From NCBI GenBank assembly GCA_900770635.1, contig CAAGLB010000154.1:1-64000 (forward strand): a stretch of 64,000 bases of DNA. Reading direction: 5' to 3'. The DNA comes from an uncultured Alistipes sp. (GTDB taxonomy: Bacteria; Bacteroidota; Bacteroidia; Bacteroidales; Rikenellaceae). The position numbers and the translations under genes are program-made. This document shows positions 37,258 through 46,178 of the stretch, one piece after another (position 1 is the first letter of the stretch; each line of letters begins with the position of its first letter). Below the pieces are notes generated by a model. It was not told the origin of the DNA, did not search any database, and saw nothing but the letters and a program-made list of their open reading frames with translations.

Positions 37258-39126
37258 TTACTCGTTTAGTTCGAGCCAGCGCATCTCCTTCTCGTCTATG
37301 AGGGCGATGATCTCCTCGATGCGTGTCGAGATCTCGCTGAGGCGAGCATAGTCTGCTGCACCTGCCGATAACTCCTCTTCGAGGGTAGTGCGCTCCTGGC
37401 TAAGCGAGGCTAAGTCACGCTCTATCTCCTCGAGCTCACGTTGCTCCTTGAACGATAGTTTGCGTTTCGATGTGTCGTGGGTGCGCTGCTGCTGTGGTTT
37501 CGACTGAGCCTGAGCACGTTGCGACTGTCGCTCGCTCTCTTCACGCTCCTTCATATACTCACGATACTCGCTATATTGACCAACGAAATCCTTGATGCGG
37601 CCATCGCCCTCGAACACAAAGAGGTGGTCGACACACTTATCGAGGAAATATCTGTCGTGCGAAACTATGATCAACGAGCCCTTGAACTCTCTAAGATATT
37701 CCTCTAACACGTTGAGTGTCATGATGTCGAGGTCGTTGGTAGGCTCATCGAGGATAAGCATATTGGGGTTGCGCATCAATACTGTGAGCAGATACAACCT
37801 ACGCTGCTCGCCACCACTCAATATGTCGATACGCTTTGTAAATGTTTCGTGAGGAAATAGAAAGCGATTTAGTAGGGTAGTGGCCGACACATTTTGGCCA
37901 TCCGACGACTTTACGACCTCGGCAATCTCTTGCACACACTCGAGCACTGTCTGTCCTGGCTTGAAGCTCATGCCACGCTGGGTGTAGTAGCCTATGCGCA
38001 GTGTTTCGCCCTGCTCGATGATGCCTGAGTCGGGCAATAAATTACCTGAGATAAGGTTAAGGAAGGTGCTCTTACCCACGCCATTGCGTCCGACGATGCC
38101 TATGCGCTCGCCACGTGTAAACTTATACGAAAACTTATCGAGCATCTTCCTATTGCCAAACCTTAGGTCGACATCCATGCAGTCGATAATCTTGCGGCCG
38201 AGGCGTGATGTGGCAACGTCGATCTCGACATTCGACGTGCGAAGGCTCACTGAAGCTTTGTCACGTAGGTCGTAGAAAGCGTTTACTCGATAGCGGGCCT
38301 TGCCAGTGCGGGCTTGTGGGGTGCTGCGTATCCACTCCAACTCACGACGTAGCAGGTTGCGTGACTTGTCTATCTCGGCCTGCATATTCTCGTAGCGCTC
38401 CTCACGCTTTTCGAGATATTGGGTGTAGTTGCCACGATAGCTATATAGGTTGCCACGATCAATCTCCATAATCATATTGCACACACGGTCAAGGAAATAA
38501 CGGTCGTGGGTGACCATAAAGAGTGTGCATCGTGAGCGCTGGAGATAGTTCTCGAGGTACTCGATAATCTCGATGTCGAGGTGGTTTGTTGGCTCGTCCA
38601 TGATGAGGAAGTCAGCATTCTGCAACATCATGCATGCGAGCGCCACACGCTTAGCCTCACCTCCCGACAGCTCGCTCATGGGCTGGTCGAGGCGCTCAAT
38701 CTTGAGTTGTGATAGTACTTGCCTGATATTGTGCTCGATATCCCAGCTACCTGAAGCATCCATTGAGGCAATAGCTCGCTCCAAACGACTGCTGTCGCCA
38801 CTTGCCAACGCCTCCTCGTACTCACGAATCTCGGGCGCCAAATTGCCGATATGGGCATAAACCTCCTCGAAGACAGTGTTCTTGGGGTTGAAGTTGAAGG
38901 TCTGGTCGAGGAAGGCCACACGTATATCCTTCATGAACTTAACCTCGCCACCACGATCCGAACTCTCGATGCCAGCAAGAATCTTCATGAGCGACGACTT
39001 GCCTGTGCCGTTGGGTGCAACAAGAGCAATCTTATCGCCTTCGTTAATATTGAAACTTATGTTCGAGAATAGAGTGCGGTCGCCATAGGACTTCGATACA
39101 TTCTCCACTTGAAGATAACTTGCCAT
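37258..39126 (-). CDS. ABC-F family ATPase (Uup-like)
   Basis: 622-aa soluble protein with two ABC domains: Walker A APNGTGKSS near residue 38 and GRNGVGKST near 347, signatures LSGGEAKR and LSGGEQRR, Walker B DEPTNHLD and DEPTNDLD, joined by a linker and followed by a C-terminal coiled coil (about residues 540-622, rich in Glu, Arg and Gln). This layout is that of Uup-type ABC-F proteins involved in ribosome function or DNA-branch handling. Second ABC-F of the window after ettA. Confidence 0.92.
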   Translation of the reverse strand: MASYLQVENVSKSYGDRTLFSNISFNINEGDKIALVAPNGTGKSSLMKILAGIESSDRGGEVKFMKDIRVAFLDQTFNFNPKNTVFEEVYAHIGNLAPEIREYEEALASGDSSRLERAIASMDASGSWDIEHNIRQVLSQLKIERLDQPMSELSGGEAKRVALACMMLQNADFLIMDEPTNHLDIEIIEYLENYLQRSRCTLFMVTHDRYFLDRVCNMIMEIDRGNLYSYRGNYTQYLEKREERYENMQAEIDKSRNLLRRELEWIRSTPQARTGKARYRVNAFYDLRDKASVSLRTSNVEIDVATSRLGRKIIDCMDVDLRFGNRKMLDKFSYKFTRGERIGIVGRNGVGKSTFLNLISGNLLPDSGIIEQGETLRIGYYTQRGMSFKPGQTVLECVQEIAEVVKSSDGQNVSATTLLNRFLFPHETFTKRIDILSGGEQRRLYLLTVLMRNPNMLILDEPTNDLDIMTLNVLEEYLREFKGSLIIVSHDRYFLDKCVDHLFVFEGDGRIKDFVGQYSEYREYMKEREESERQSQRAQAQSKPQQQRTHDTSKRKLSFKEQRELEEIERDLASLSQERTTLEEELSAGAADYARLSEISTRIEEIIALIDEKEMRWLELNE

Positions 39127-39137
39127 TATTTAGTCTA

Positions 39138-39650
39138 TTATAGTATGTTACTTAAACCTAAATTTAGCTCGAAAGCCTCCCTATCGCCACTATCATAGCG
39201 TATCATGCCGACATGCTCAAACCCTAACTTTTGCATCATCGACATCATTCGTATGTTGCCCTTGTGTGTGTCTATTCGAAAGGCGGGGTATCCCTTCTCA
39301 CGAGCCATTGTGGCAGCCTTGCGCATGAGCTTAATTGCTATGCCACTGCGTCGTGATGTCGCATCGACACATAGACGATGAACCACCACATAATCGCTTC
39401 CTGCACGCCATGCATCGTCAATCTGCTCGTAGGCAGGCTCTCCCGTAAGCACGATGGCAGCATAGCCAACAACAATGTCATCGACACATGCAACATAGCC
39501 GATACCCGAGTCAATATCGTCGATGATGCTGCTACGTGAGGGATAGCCATCTTGCCATTGGTCGATGCCGAGTTCACGCAACGATAGTTGAGCACTGCGC
39601 ACAATGCTCATGATGGCGTCTATGTCGTATTTTGTGGCTGCTCGAATCAT
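39138..39650 (-). CDS. GNAT family N-acetyltransferase
   Basis: 170-aa acetyltransferase fold: N-terminal IRAATKYDIDAIMSIV, strand VGYAAIVL, the acetyl-CoA loop region VDATSRRSGIAIKLM (pyrophosphate-binding R-x-x-G-x-A) and the C-terminal MMQKLGFEHVGMIRY. Substrate unknown. It shares a 4-bp start/stop overlap with the upstream permease gene, so is translationally coupled to the ABC module. Confidence 0.86.
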   Translation of the reverse strand: MIRAATKYDIDAIMSIVRSAQLSLRELGIDQWQDGYPSRSSIIDDIDSGIGYVACVDDIVVGYAAIVLTGEPAYEQIDDAWRAGSDYVVVHRLCVDATSRRSGIAIKLMRKAATMAREKGYPAFRIDTHKGNIRMMSMMQKLGFEHVGMIRYDSGDREAFELNLGLSNIL

Positions 39651-40831
39651 CGCTTGCGAGATATCTCAACAATCTTACGGCGTATGATGCCCATGTTGAA
39701 GAGTATGATGCCGAGCATCAAAACAGCACCCACAACAATGGTGATAGCCATTGTTCCATCTATCTGTCTACCAGTCGATTCCATTAGGTAGTCGATATAT
39801 AATAGGCGCAGCTGCGAGATTATCCAGAGGCTTAGCACCATGATGGAAACGCTGAGCACGATGGCAATCATGTTGTAGGGGCGTGCTACGGCCGAGGTCG
39901 AGTAGCCAAGCAGTCGCAAATTCTCGAGCTTGTCTATGTTTTTCTGCAACAACAGATATATACTCAAAGTTAAGATAATGAGCGATAATATGCTGAACAC
40001 CAAGCCGATGACTATGATAACTCCAACGCTCACTCGAAGCAAGAATAGGGCCTTATTACTCTCGGCAGGCTTGCTCTCGGGGACATAGCCATGCTCCTTG
40101 AAGTATTTGAGCAGCTCGGGGTCGCTCGGGTTGATGACTTCAAGGATGAGGCGTGATATCTCCACCTCGTTGTTCTTGGCAAAGCGCTTGTTTGACCAAG
40201 CTATAAAGTCCGCAGGAACAAGAATAGTGTTTAGTCTATCTGAGAAGCCAATTACCTTACCTGTAAACTTTTGCGTGTGTCCATCTCCTGACAACTTGAG
40301 CTCCAATTCGAGGTCTTTCATCATCGACTCCGTAATCTGTGGCATCTGCTCGACAGTCTGGCTGAAGCCGAAGTTATAGAGGTTGAGATAGCTGCGAGGG
40401 ATGACGATGGGCACCTTATGTTTGCCCGCCTTGAACTTCCACTCGTTGCTCTTGACATCCATAAACTCGTCAGGGATAGCCTCGAAAAATAGAAGTGTCG
40501 AGAGCGACTGACCACCGATATTTATGCCACCCGATATCTGATACTGGGCTGGCGTGAACTCACCAAGACGCAGGGTGAAGGGCTGCGCCTTGAGATCCTC
40601 AATCTCCTCACGACTGAATGCTACCTTGCTATTTACACGCTTAACTGGCTTAGATATAACGACATAGTCGTTGCCGATGAGTGCGTTATCTCCCGAAACA
40701 ACAGGGCGCAGGTCGGTGTAAAGCTGGACGCCAGCGAGTATCACGACCATGCCTATGAGGTTGGCGACGAAGAATACGCCAAGCTCGAATAGGCTAATGT
40801 GCTTTCTTAGAAGCTTCCAGATAAGTCTCAT
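39647..40831 (-). CDS. FtsX-like ABC transporter permease
   Basis: 394-aa membrane protein with one N-terminal transmembrane helix (FELGVFFVANLIGMVVILAG), a large periplasmic part (about residues 40-265) and three C-terminal helices, the arrangement of FtsX/MacB-type permeases. The ATP-binding partner lies directly upstream with a 4-bp overlap. Such pairs transduce energy to periplasmic partners or export lipoproteins; the DUF4836 lipoprotein two genes upstream is a candidate partner (inference). Confidence 0.82.
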   Translation of the reverse strand: MRLIWKLLRKHISLFELGVFFVANLIGMVVILAGVQLYTDLRPVVSGDNALIGNDYVVISKPVKRVNSKVAFSREEIEDLKAQPFTLRLGEFTPAQYQISGGINIGGQSLSTLLFFEAIPDEFMDVKSNEWKFKAGKHKVPIVIPRSYLNLYNFGFSQTVEQMPQITESMMKDLELELKLSGDGHTQKFTGKVIGFSDRLNTILVPADFIAWSNKRFAKNNEVEISRLILEVINPSDPELLKYFKEHGYVPESKPAESNKALFLLRVSVGVIIVIGLVFSILSLIILTLSIYLLLQKNIDKLENLRLLGYSTSAVARPYNMIAIVLSVSIMVLSLWIISQLRLLYIDYLMESTGRQIDGTMAITIVVGAVLMLGIILFNMGIIRRKIVEISRKR

Positions 40832-41472
40832 AAGCTCAATACTTTATCGTAGTCAATATTCATGTGCTTGCCGATGGATGTGGCGATGAGTGCAGCACCC
40901 TGGCGAGTGGCCTCACGGAGGATTATGTCACGCATAACGTCGCTATTTCTGTCGTCGAGGTGCGATATAGGCTCGTCGAGCAGCAAGAAATTGAAGGGCT
41001 GACACAGAGCACGAATGAGCGCCACACGTTGCTGCTGGCCAAACGACAGGTGGTCGACACGAGTCTTTAGCTTGTCGGCGATGCCCAACTCCTCGAACCA
41101 ACTCTTGATGATGCGTGTGGGCTGCGTCTTGGTCAGGCGATTTTTTATCTCGACATTCTCTAATGCTGTGAGTTCGCCAAAGAGTTTAAGATCTTGAAAC
41201 AGAATGCTTATGACCGATTGACGCACAACACTCCAATCACGTGATGAGAGTGCACGAATATCCTGGTCGTTGAACAATATGTCGCCACGATAGTCGCCAC
41301 GCTGACCATAGAGGAAGCTCAGTAGCGACGATTTGCCTGTGCCCGAATCGGCCTCGATGAGATAGCGCTTACCCTGCTCGAACTCGACATCTGAGAGCCA
41401 AATGTCGGACTTTAGACTCTTGTTCGCCGCAAATATCTCGGGCACAACGCCGTTAAGTTTGATAACACCCAT
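40828..41472 (-). CDS. ABC transporter ATP-binding protein (partner of FtsX-like permease)
   Basis: 214-aa ATPase with Walker A EADSGTGKSS near residue 39 (unusual in having Asp-Ser where most have G-x-x-G), signature LSFGQQQRVALIRAL and Walker B LLLDEPISHLD. Compact size fits MacB/FtsE-type ATPases. It lies 3 bp downstream of the DUF4836 lipoprotein gene and overlaps the permease gene by 4 bp. Confidence 0.88.
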   Translation of the reverse strand: MGVIKLNGVVPEIFAANKSLKSDIWLSDVEFEQGKRYLIEADSGTGKSSLLSFLYGQRGDYRGDILFNDQDIRALSSRDWSVVRQSVISILFQDLKLFGELTALENVEIKNRLTKTQPTRIIKSWFEELGIADKLKTRVDHLSFGQQQRVALIRALCQPFNFLLLDEPISHLDDRNSDVMRDIILREATRQGAALIATSIGKHMNIDYDKVLSL

Positions 41473-41475
41473 TAT

Positions 41476-43056
41476 TTAAAAGAGTAAACTGTTGTATAAT
41501 TCGAAAATATATTGCAATGAGTTTTTGGATGCGTCGCTCGTCACAACCATAAACTCGCCATGCACCTTGTCCTCATCGCCAGCGATGGTGATGTATAGTC
41601 TGTCGACAGTGTCGAGTAGGCTCGTTACTGCCTTGCGCTCGGTCTGTAAAACTATCTTCTCGAGCATGGCCGAACGTGCTATACGGCCAAATCCCGACTT
41701 AAAGAATTGGTCGAAGTCGACCATTGCAAATGCGTAGCTGCCAACAACATTGTTAGACAACTCCTCGTCGGCTGCCGAGGGTTTGCGGAGGCTACCATCG
41801 TTGTTGACTCCAACACGGAATATGTTGTCACGCTGGGCGATGGTTATCTGATTGCCAAAGGCGTTCATCGTGTATTTGTCGCCTGACTTAGTGAGGAATG
41901 AGCCAGTGTATGTCTTAATGTTTTTCATTATGTAGTCATCGACAACCTCCGCTGTGAATAGTGCCTTGGCTGTGGTGAATAGCAGCTGCTTGTCGCCCAA
42001 GGCATCTTCTGATATTGTGCCATTGGCATCGGAGAGCGCCATCATGAAGTCGCCACTGATAGAGCCTACAACGCCCAATGCGATGTTTTTGTAGATGTTA
42101 AACTCGTTGGTTGCGCCACCCGAAGCTTCCATAGCTGCGTCGATTGCAATGTCTGCCAGCTCGGCAAAGGCCTCGCCGTTGACACCCATATTAAGTATGG
42201 CAATAGGTGATGGCGGTAACATTTTAAGACTGCGACCATTAGAGGCCTTAAATAGCTTTGTTGCCTCTTCGTTTAAGCCCTCTAAGTCGACGTTTAGCGT
42301 AAGGCTGCCATTGTCGAATGTTAGACCATAGACCGCCGTCGCATTGTCGTTAAGATACTTCATATAGGCATTAGTATCATCCTCAGCCTCAGACTCTTCG
42401 TTCACAACGTCGCTCACCTCAGTTTGTACCTTATGGATGTCGACATATAGTCCGATGTCGTAGCAGCTAAACCTTGACATGTCGGCTGCCGCATAGGTCA
42501 TGTGGCGGAGCAACACATCTTTGAGGTTGCACTGCTCATCGTCGCTTGCGATGGCAACAAGACGCTGGTTGTCGTAGCCGATGATGGTGTTCTTCTCGGC
42601 GATGGTTATTATGCGCTTCTGGCCATCTACCTCAAGCTCGTAGCCTTCAAAATTGTCCTTATTGCTCTTAAACATGGCGTCAACCGCCTCTACTGATGCA
42701 ATGTCAATGGACGCAATGGTGGTGTAATTATTCACATTGTCAGAATACTCGCCAACAGCAACATACATAGGTTTATCTGAACTAATGCCTGATGTCGATG
42801 AGTTGGTCATGAGCACTCTTAAAAGTGCTGTCATCTCCTTATCGTCTGGATATTGCTCATCGAGTAATTGCTCGAGCTCGCTGCTGCTCATGTTGCTTAG
42901 TCCGCTCTTCGAGTGTAGCTGGGCGATGTCGACGCATACTACTGTAGTAGCCCCATCCCATATAGGCTCGGGTATAATCTCGACAGACTGCTTGCAGGCA
43001 ACAGCAGTGAGGACTAAAAGGGTAATTATAGTAAGTTTAGACACGATATTCTTCAT
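41476..43056 (-). CDS. DUF4836 family lipoprotein
   Basis: 526-aa lipoprotein: signal peptide ending LTAVAC with lipidated Cys21, then the DUF4836 layout. This begins with a short conserved region (VVCVDIAQLHSKSGL) and continues through a long beta-rich body with repeated similar segments. The family is Bacteroidota-specific and of unknown function. It starts the six-gene minus-strand cluster (lipoprotein, ATPase, permease, GNAT, ABC-F, DUF4251). A TATATTTG element at 43083-43090 on the minus strand is 26 bp from the ATG. Confidence 0.84.
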   Translation of the reverse strand: MKNIVSKLTIITLLVLTAVACKQSVEIIPEPIWDGATTVVCVDIAQLHSKSGLSNMSSSELEQLLDEQYPDDKEMTALLRVLMTNSSTSGISSDKPMYVAVGEYSDNVNNYTTIASIDIASVEAVDAMFKSNKDNFEGYELEVDGQKRIITIAEKNTIIGYDNQRLVAIASDDEQCNLKDVLLRHMTYAAADMSRFSCYDIGLYVDIHKVQTEVSDVVNEESEAEDDTNAYMKYLNDNATAVYGLTFDNGSLTLNVDLEGLNEEATKLFKASNGRSLKMLPPSPIAILNMGVNGEAFAELADIAIDAAMEASGGATNEFNIYKNIALGVVGSISGDFMMALSDANGTISEDALGDKQLLFTTAKALFTAEVVDDYIMKNIKTYTGSFLTKSGDKYTMNAFGNQITIAQRDNIFRVGVNNDGSLRKPSAADEELSNNVVGSYAFAMVDFDQFFKSGFGRIARSAMLEKIVLQTERKAVTSLLDTVDRLYITIAGDEDKVHGEFMVVTSDASKNSLQYIFELYNSLLF

Positions 43057-43082
43057 AGTGCAAAGTTTTATGTATAACTCCA

Positions 43083-43090
43083 CAAATATA
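43083..43090 (-). promoter_or_regulatory. -7 element for the DUF4836-ABC cluster
   Basis: The minus strand reads TATATTTG 26 bp upstream of the DUF4836 ATG; no -33 TTTG at the usual spacing. Confidence 0.5.
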
Positions 43091-43174
43091 CGAATTATTT
43101 TCCAAACAGCTTCTAATTATTAGCATAATTAGATATTAAGTATTGATGCGTAACTGCTATTCGAAATATTTTCG

Positions 43175-43182
43175 TAACTTTG
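43175..43182 (+). promoter_or_regulatory. -7 element for the cysteate synthase operon
   Basis: TAACTTTG, 36 bp before the start; -33 element not evident. Confidence 0.5.
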
Positions 43183-43218
43183 CATGATTAATTAAGTGCA
43201 AGAAAAAAAGGTGGAAAT

Positions 43219-44508
43219 ATGAAAGATTTTAAACCTACAAATTATACGCTTAAATGCGTTGCTACCAGTCGTGAGTTCGAGGATGCTGGATGGCTGCTCG
43301 ACGATGCTGAGTGCAAAGTCCCATCGTTGATTAGGGCGAGCTATGAGCATAAGCAGCTCGAGCTAAAGCCCGAGGAGTATGGTTTATATACCTACTGCGA
43401 CTGGCTGCCTGTGAAGCGTATGTTGCAGGGCTCGGCACGCCCAATAACCTATCGAAGCGAGGCGTTGGCTAAGGCGTTAGGTCTTAGCAATCTGTGGATT
43501 ACGCTCAACGGCTACCATCCAGAGCGTGGCGCTAAGATGCGCACATGCTCGTTCAAGGAGACCGAGGCATATAGCGTATGTGCACGTATCGACGAGAAGG
43601 ATAGTAGGGTGCTGGTGGTGGCATCGGCAGGTAACACAGCACGTGCCTTTGCTCGTGTGTGCTCCGACAATAATATCAAGCTGCTGCTTGTTGTCCCTCA
43701 TGACAATCTCTCGGCATTGTGGTTCACCGAGCCGCTTAACGACTGCGTGAAGCTCATTACGTGCGAGAAGGGTGGCGACTACTACGATGCTATCCATTTG
43801 AGTAACATTGTGTTGAAGTCGTCGAAGTTCTATGCTGAGGGTGGCGCTAAAAATGTGGCACGTCGTGATGGCATGGCAACAACGGTGCTCTCGGCTGTGA
43901 CAACCATTGGCCGCATCCCCGACTACTATTTCCAGGCTGTGGGCAGCGGCACAGGAGCTATTGCTGCGTGGGAGGCTAACCAGCGACTCATCGAGGATGG
44001 CCGATATGGCGACAACACAATGCGTCTTATCGTGTCGCAGAATGCGCCATTTGTACCTATCTACGATGCGTGGCGTGCAGACTCTCGTGAGATGTTGCAG
44101 TACGATATGAAGAAGGCTCGTCGTGATGCCGAACTTATCGATGCTAAGGTGTTGTCGAATCGTCGACCACCATATAGCATTGCTGGTGGCTTGTACGATG
44201 CGCTGAAAGCTACTAATGGCGACGTTGTAGTGGCTACAAATGCGCAGTCGAAGCGTGCATGCCGTATGTTCAAGGAGCTTGAGGGCGTAGATATTCACCC
44301 TGCATCGGGCGTGGCACTTGCATCGCTCATCAAGATGGCTGAGGCGGGTAGTATCGACAAGGATGCGTGCATCATGCTCAACATCACAGGCTGTGGCGAG
44401 GAGCGAGCAAAGCGAGGCAAGGAGCTGCACTATCTCGAGCCAAGCAAGACCTTCTCGCTCATGGCTAACTATGATGATGTATTGGATTATGTAGAATCAC
44501 TTTTTTAA
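43219..44508 (+). CDS. Cysteate synthase-like PLP enzyme
   Basis: 429-aa PLP-dependent enzyme of the threonine-synthase fold. The PLP lysine is Lys113 in MRTCSFKETEAY and the phosphate-binding loop is ASAGNTARAF, followed by a glycine-rich AVGSGTGAIAAWEA. The opening residues with YTLKC (a lone Cys3 region) and the whole layout match archaeal and Bacteroidota cysteate synthases, which make L-cysteate from O-phosphoserine and sulfite. In Alistipes-like bacteria cysteate feeds sulfonolipid (capnine) synthesis. A threonine-synthase-like alternative is possible. It is the first of three genes, with manA 12 bp downstream. Confidence 0.83.
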   Translation: MKDFKPTNYTLKCVATSREFEDAGWLLDDAECKVPSLIRASYEHKQLELKPEEYGLYTYCDWLPVKRMLQGSARPITYRSEALAKALGLSNLWITLNGYHPERGAKMRTCSFKETEAYSVCARIDEKDSRVLVVASAGNTARAFARVCSDNNIKLLLVVPHDNLSALWFTEPLNDCVKLITCEKGGDYYDAIHLSNIVLKSSKFYAEGGAKNVARRDGMATTVLSAVTTIGRIPDYYFQAVGSGTGAIAAWEANQRLIEDGRYGDNTMRLIVSQNAPFVPIYDAWRADSREMLQYDMKKARRDAELIDAKVLSNRRPPYSIAGGLYDALKATNGDVVVATNAQSKRACRMFKELEGVDIHPASGVALASLIKMAEAGSIDKDACIMLNITGCGEERAKRGKELHYLEPSKTFSLMANYDDVLDYVESLF

Positions 44509-44520
44509 CAGAATATCAGT

Positions 44521-45504
44521 ATGTTGTATCCAATAAAATTTAAGCCACGCATCAAGGAGCGTATATGGGGTGGCCACGCTATTTTGGAGCGCAAGGGCAA
44601 GGCTGCGGGACGTCTGTCGAAGGATAAACTCTATGGCGAGAGCTGGGACTTGTCGTCGGTGAAGGGCGATGTGTCGGTGGTGGCTAACGGCATGCTCAAA
44701 GGCAATAACCTCGAGGAGATTATCGAGGTCTATATGGGTGAGCTTGTGGGCGAGCAGAACTTCGAGCGCTATGGCTTGGAGTTTCCACTCCTGATCAAGT
44801 ATCTCGACTGCAACGACAAGCTATCTGTGCAGGTGCACCCCGACGATGCGCTTGCTGAGGAGCGCCACAACAGCTTCGGAAAGACCGAGGCATGGTATAT
44901 AGCTGAGTGTAAGGAGGGTGCTGCCATCTATCTCGGCTTCAAGGATTTAAACATCACTCGTGAGGAGTATATCGCTGCTGTTCAGGAGTCACGCCTTGAG
45001 GAGCTGTTGAACCGTGTGGAGGTTAAGAAGGGCGACGTCTTCTTCATTCCTGCGGGCACGGTGCATGCTCTTGGCGCTGGCATCGAGGTTGTCGAGGTGC
45101 AGCAGACATCCGATGTGACATATCGTATTTACGATTGGGACAGAGTAGATGCCTCGGGCAAGGGACGTGAGTTGCACACAGCATTGGCTGTCGATGCCAT
45201 TGATTTTGAGGCAGGTGCCGACGTGCTGCACAAGCAGTATAGCCTCGCTAAGGGTGGTGAGAGCAAGGTTATCGAGTGTCCATACTTCACGATGACGCTC
45301 CACGATGTCGACGCAGTTAAATATCTCGACAGGTCGATGCTCGACTCGTTTATCGTCTACATCTGCTTGTCGGGCAACGCAACGATTGCGGTGGATGGCG
45401 GCAAGGAGGAGCTTGCAGCGGGCGAGCTTGTGTTGGTGCCTGCCGAGGCTTGCGAGATTACTGTAGAGGGTAACGCTCAGCTGATGGAGGTATATATAAA
45501 GTAG
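44521..45504 (+). CDS. manA: Mannose-6-phosphate isomerase, class I
   Basis: 327-aa cupin-fold isomerase interconverting mannose-6-phosphate and fructose-6-phosphate. Zinc-binding residues are in VQVHPDDALAEE and in the GTVHALGAG region, and the motif YDWDRVD follows. It is the Bacteroidota/Firmicutes short type. It sits 12 bp downstream of the cysteate synthase gene and 19 bp upstream of the LuxR gene. Confidence 0.93.
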   Translation: MLYPIKFKPRIKERIWGGHAILERKGKAAGRLSKDKLYGESWDLSSVKGDVSVVANGMLKGNNLEEIIEVYMGELVGEQNFERYGLEFPLLIKYLDCNDKLSVQVHPDDALAEERHNSFGKTEAWYIAECKEGAAIYLGFKDLNITREEYIAAVQESRLEELLNRVEVKKGDVFFIPAGTVHALGAGIEVVEVQQTSDVTYRIYDWDRVDASGKGRELHTALAVDAIDFEAGADVLHKQYSLAKGGESKVIECPYFTMTLHDVDAVKYLDRSMLDSFIVYICLSGNATIAVDGGKEELAAGELVLVPAEACEITVEGNAQLMEVYIK

Positions 45505-45523
45505 CTAAAAACTGCTTTAGGTG

Positions 45524-46105
45524 ATGCGTCCTCAGTTGGTGATAATCATGGAGAATACGCTGGGCTCGATGGCTCTGCGTACTCTCCTTATGGATATCGC
45601 TAATGGCGTGGAGATCGTTGTCTGCCGCTCGTTGGAGGATTATACGGCTACAGAGAGCATCCCGCACTTCTTCGTGTCGTCGACAATGGTGCTGCGCCAT
45701 CCCGACTACTTTCGCTCGGTGGTGCGTCGTACGATTGTGATAACCGAGGGCGATGGTGCGACGTTTCAGCAGATGGGCTTCCGCACGCTCGACTCGCAGT
45801 CGTCGGAGCAGGACATAGTGCGCTCGATATTGCAGATGCACCACATGGGACACCCATCGGGACATAAGGAGTCAATGCACAGCAACACAGCGAGTAGCAT
45901 TGAGCTATCTCAACGTGAGCGTGAGGTATTACGCCTCATGGTCATGGGACGCATAAACAAGGAAATTGCCGACGAGTTGCACATATCGCTATCGACGGTC
46001 ATCTTCCATCGCAACAACATCTGCGAGAAGCTCGGCACACGCTCAATCGGTCGACTGACCATCCATGCTGTGCTGAACAACATTGTCCTCATGTCGGAGA
46101 TTTAA
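45524..46105 (+). CDS. LuxR-type regulator with degenerate receiver-like domain
   Basis: 193-aa regulator. The C-terminal LuxR helix-turn-helix is clear at about residues 128-185 (LSQREREVLRLMVMGRINKEIADELHIS region and TVIFHRNNI). The N-terminal half has the hydrophobic strand pattern of a receiver domain but lacks the acidic pair after the first strand (IIMEN instead of a DD motif) and lacks the phospho-acceptor Asp (HFFVSS). It is therefore probably a phosphorylation-independent regulator. Start could be GTG at 45521 or ATG at 45524. Confidence 0.82.
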   Translation: MRPQLVIIMENTLGSMALRTLLMDIANGVEIVVCRSLEDYTATESIPHFFVSSTMVLRHPDYFRSVVRRTIVITEGDGATFQQMGFRTLDSQSSEQDIVRSILQMHHMGHPSGHKESMHSNTASSIELSQREREVLRLMVMGRINKEIADELHISLSTVIFHRNNICEKLGTRSIGRLTIHAVLNNIVLMSEI

Positions 46106-46126
46106 TCGATTGTGCATCAATAAAAA

Positions 46127-46158
46127 TAGAGGCTGATCCGCTCGGGAGTCAGCCTCTA
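46127..46158. terminator. Bidirectional terminator between the LuxR gene and a lipoprotein gene
   Basis: Perfect 10-bp arms TAGAGGCTGA / TCAGCCTCTA, 12-nt loop, A/T-rich on both sides, between convergent genes. Confidence 0.87.
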
Positions 46159-46178
46159 CTATTTATATGTAGGTATAT

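Noticed and set aside
43477..44430. 317-aa minus-strand frame inside the cysteate synthase gene
   Set aside because: It is antisense to a clear enzyme, Cys/His-rich and without any recognised domain: a shadow of the real gene.
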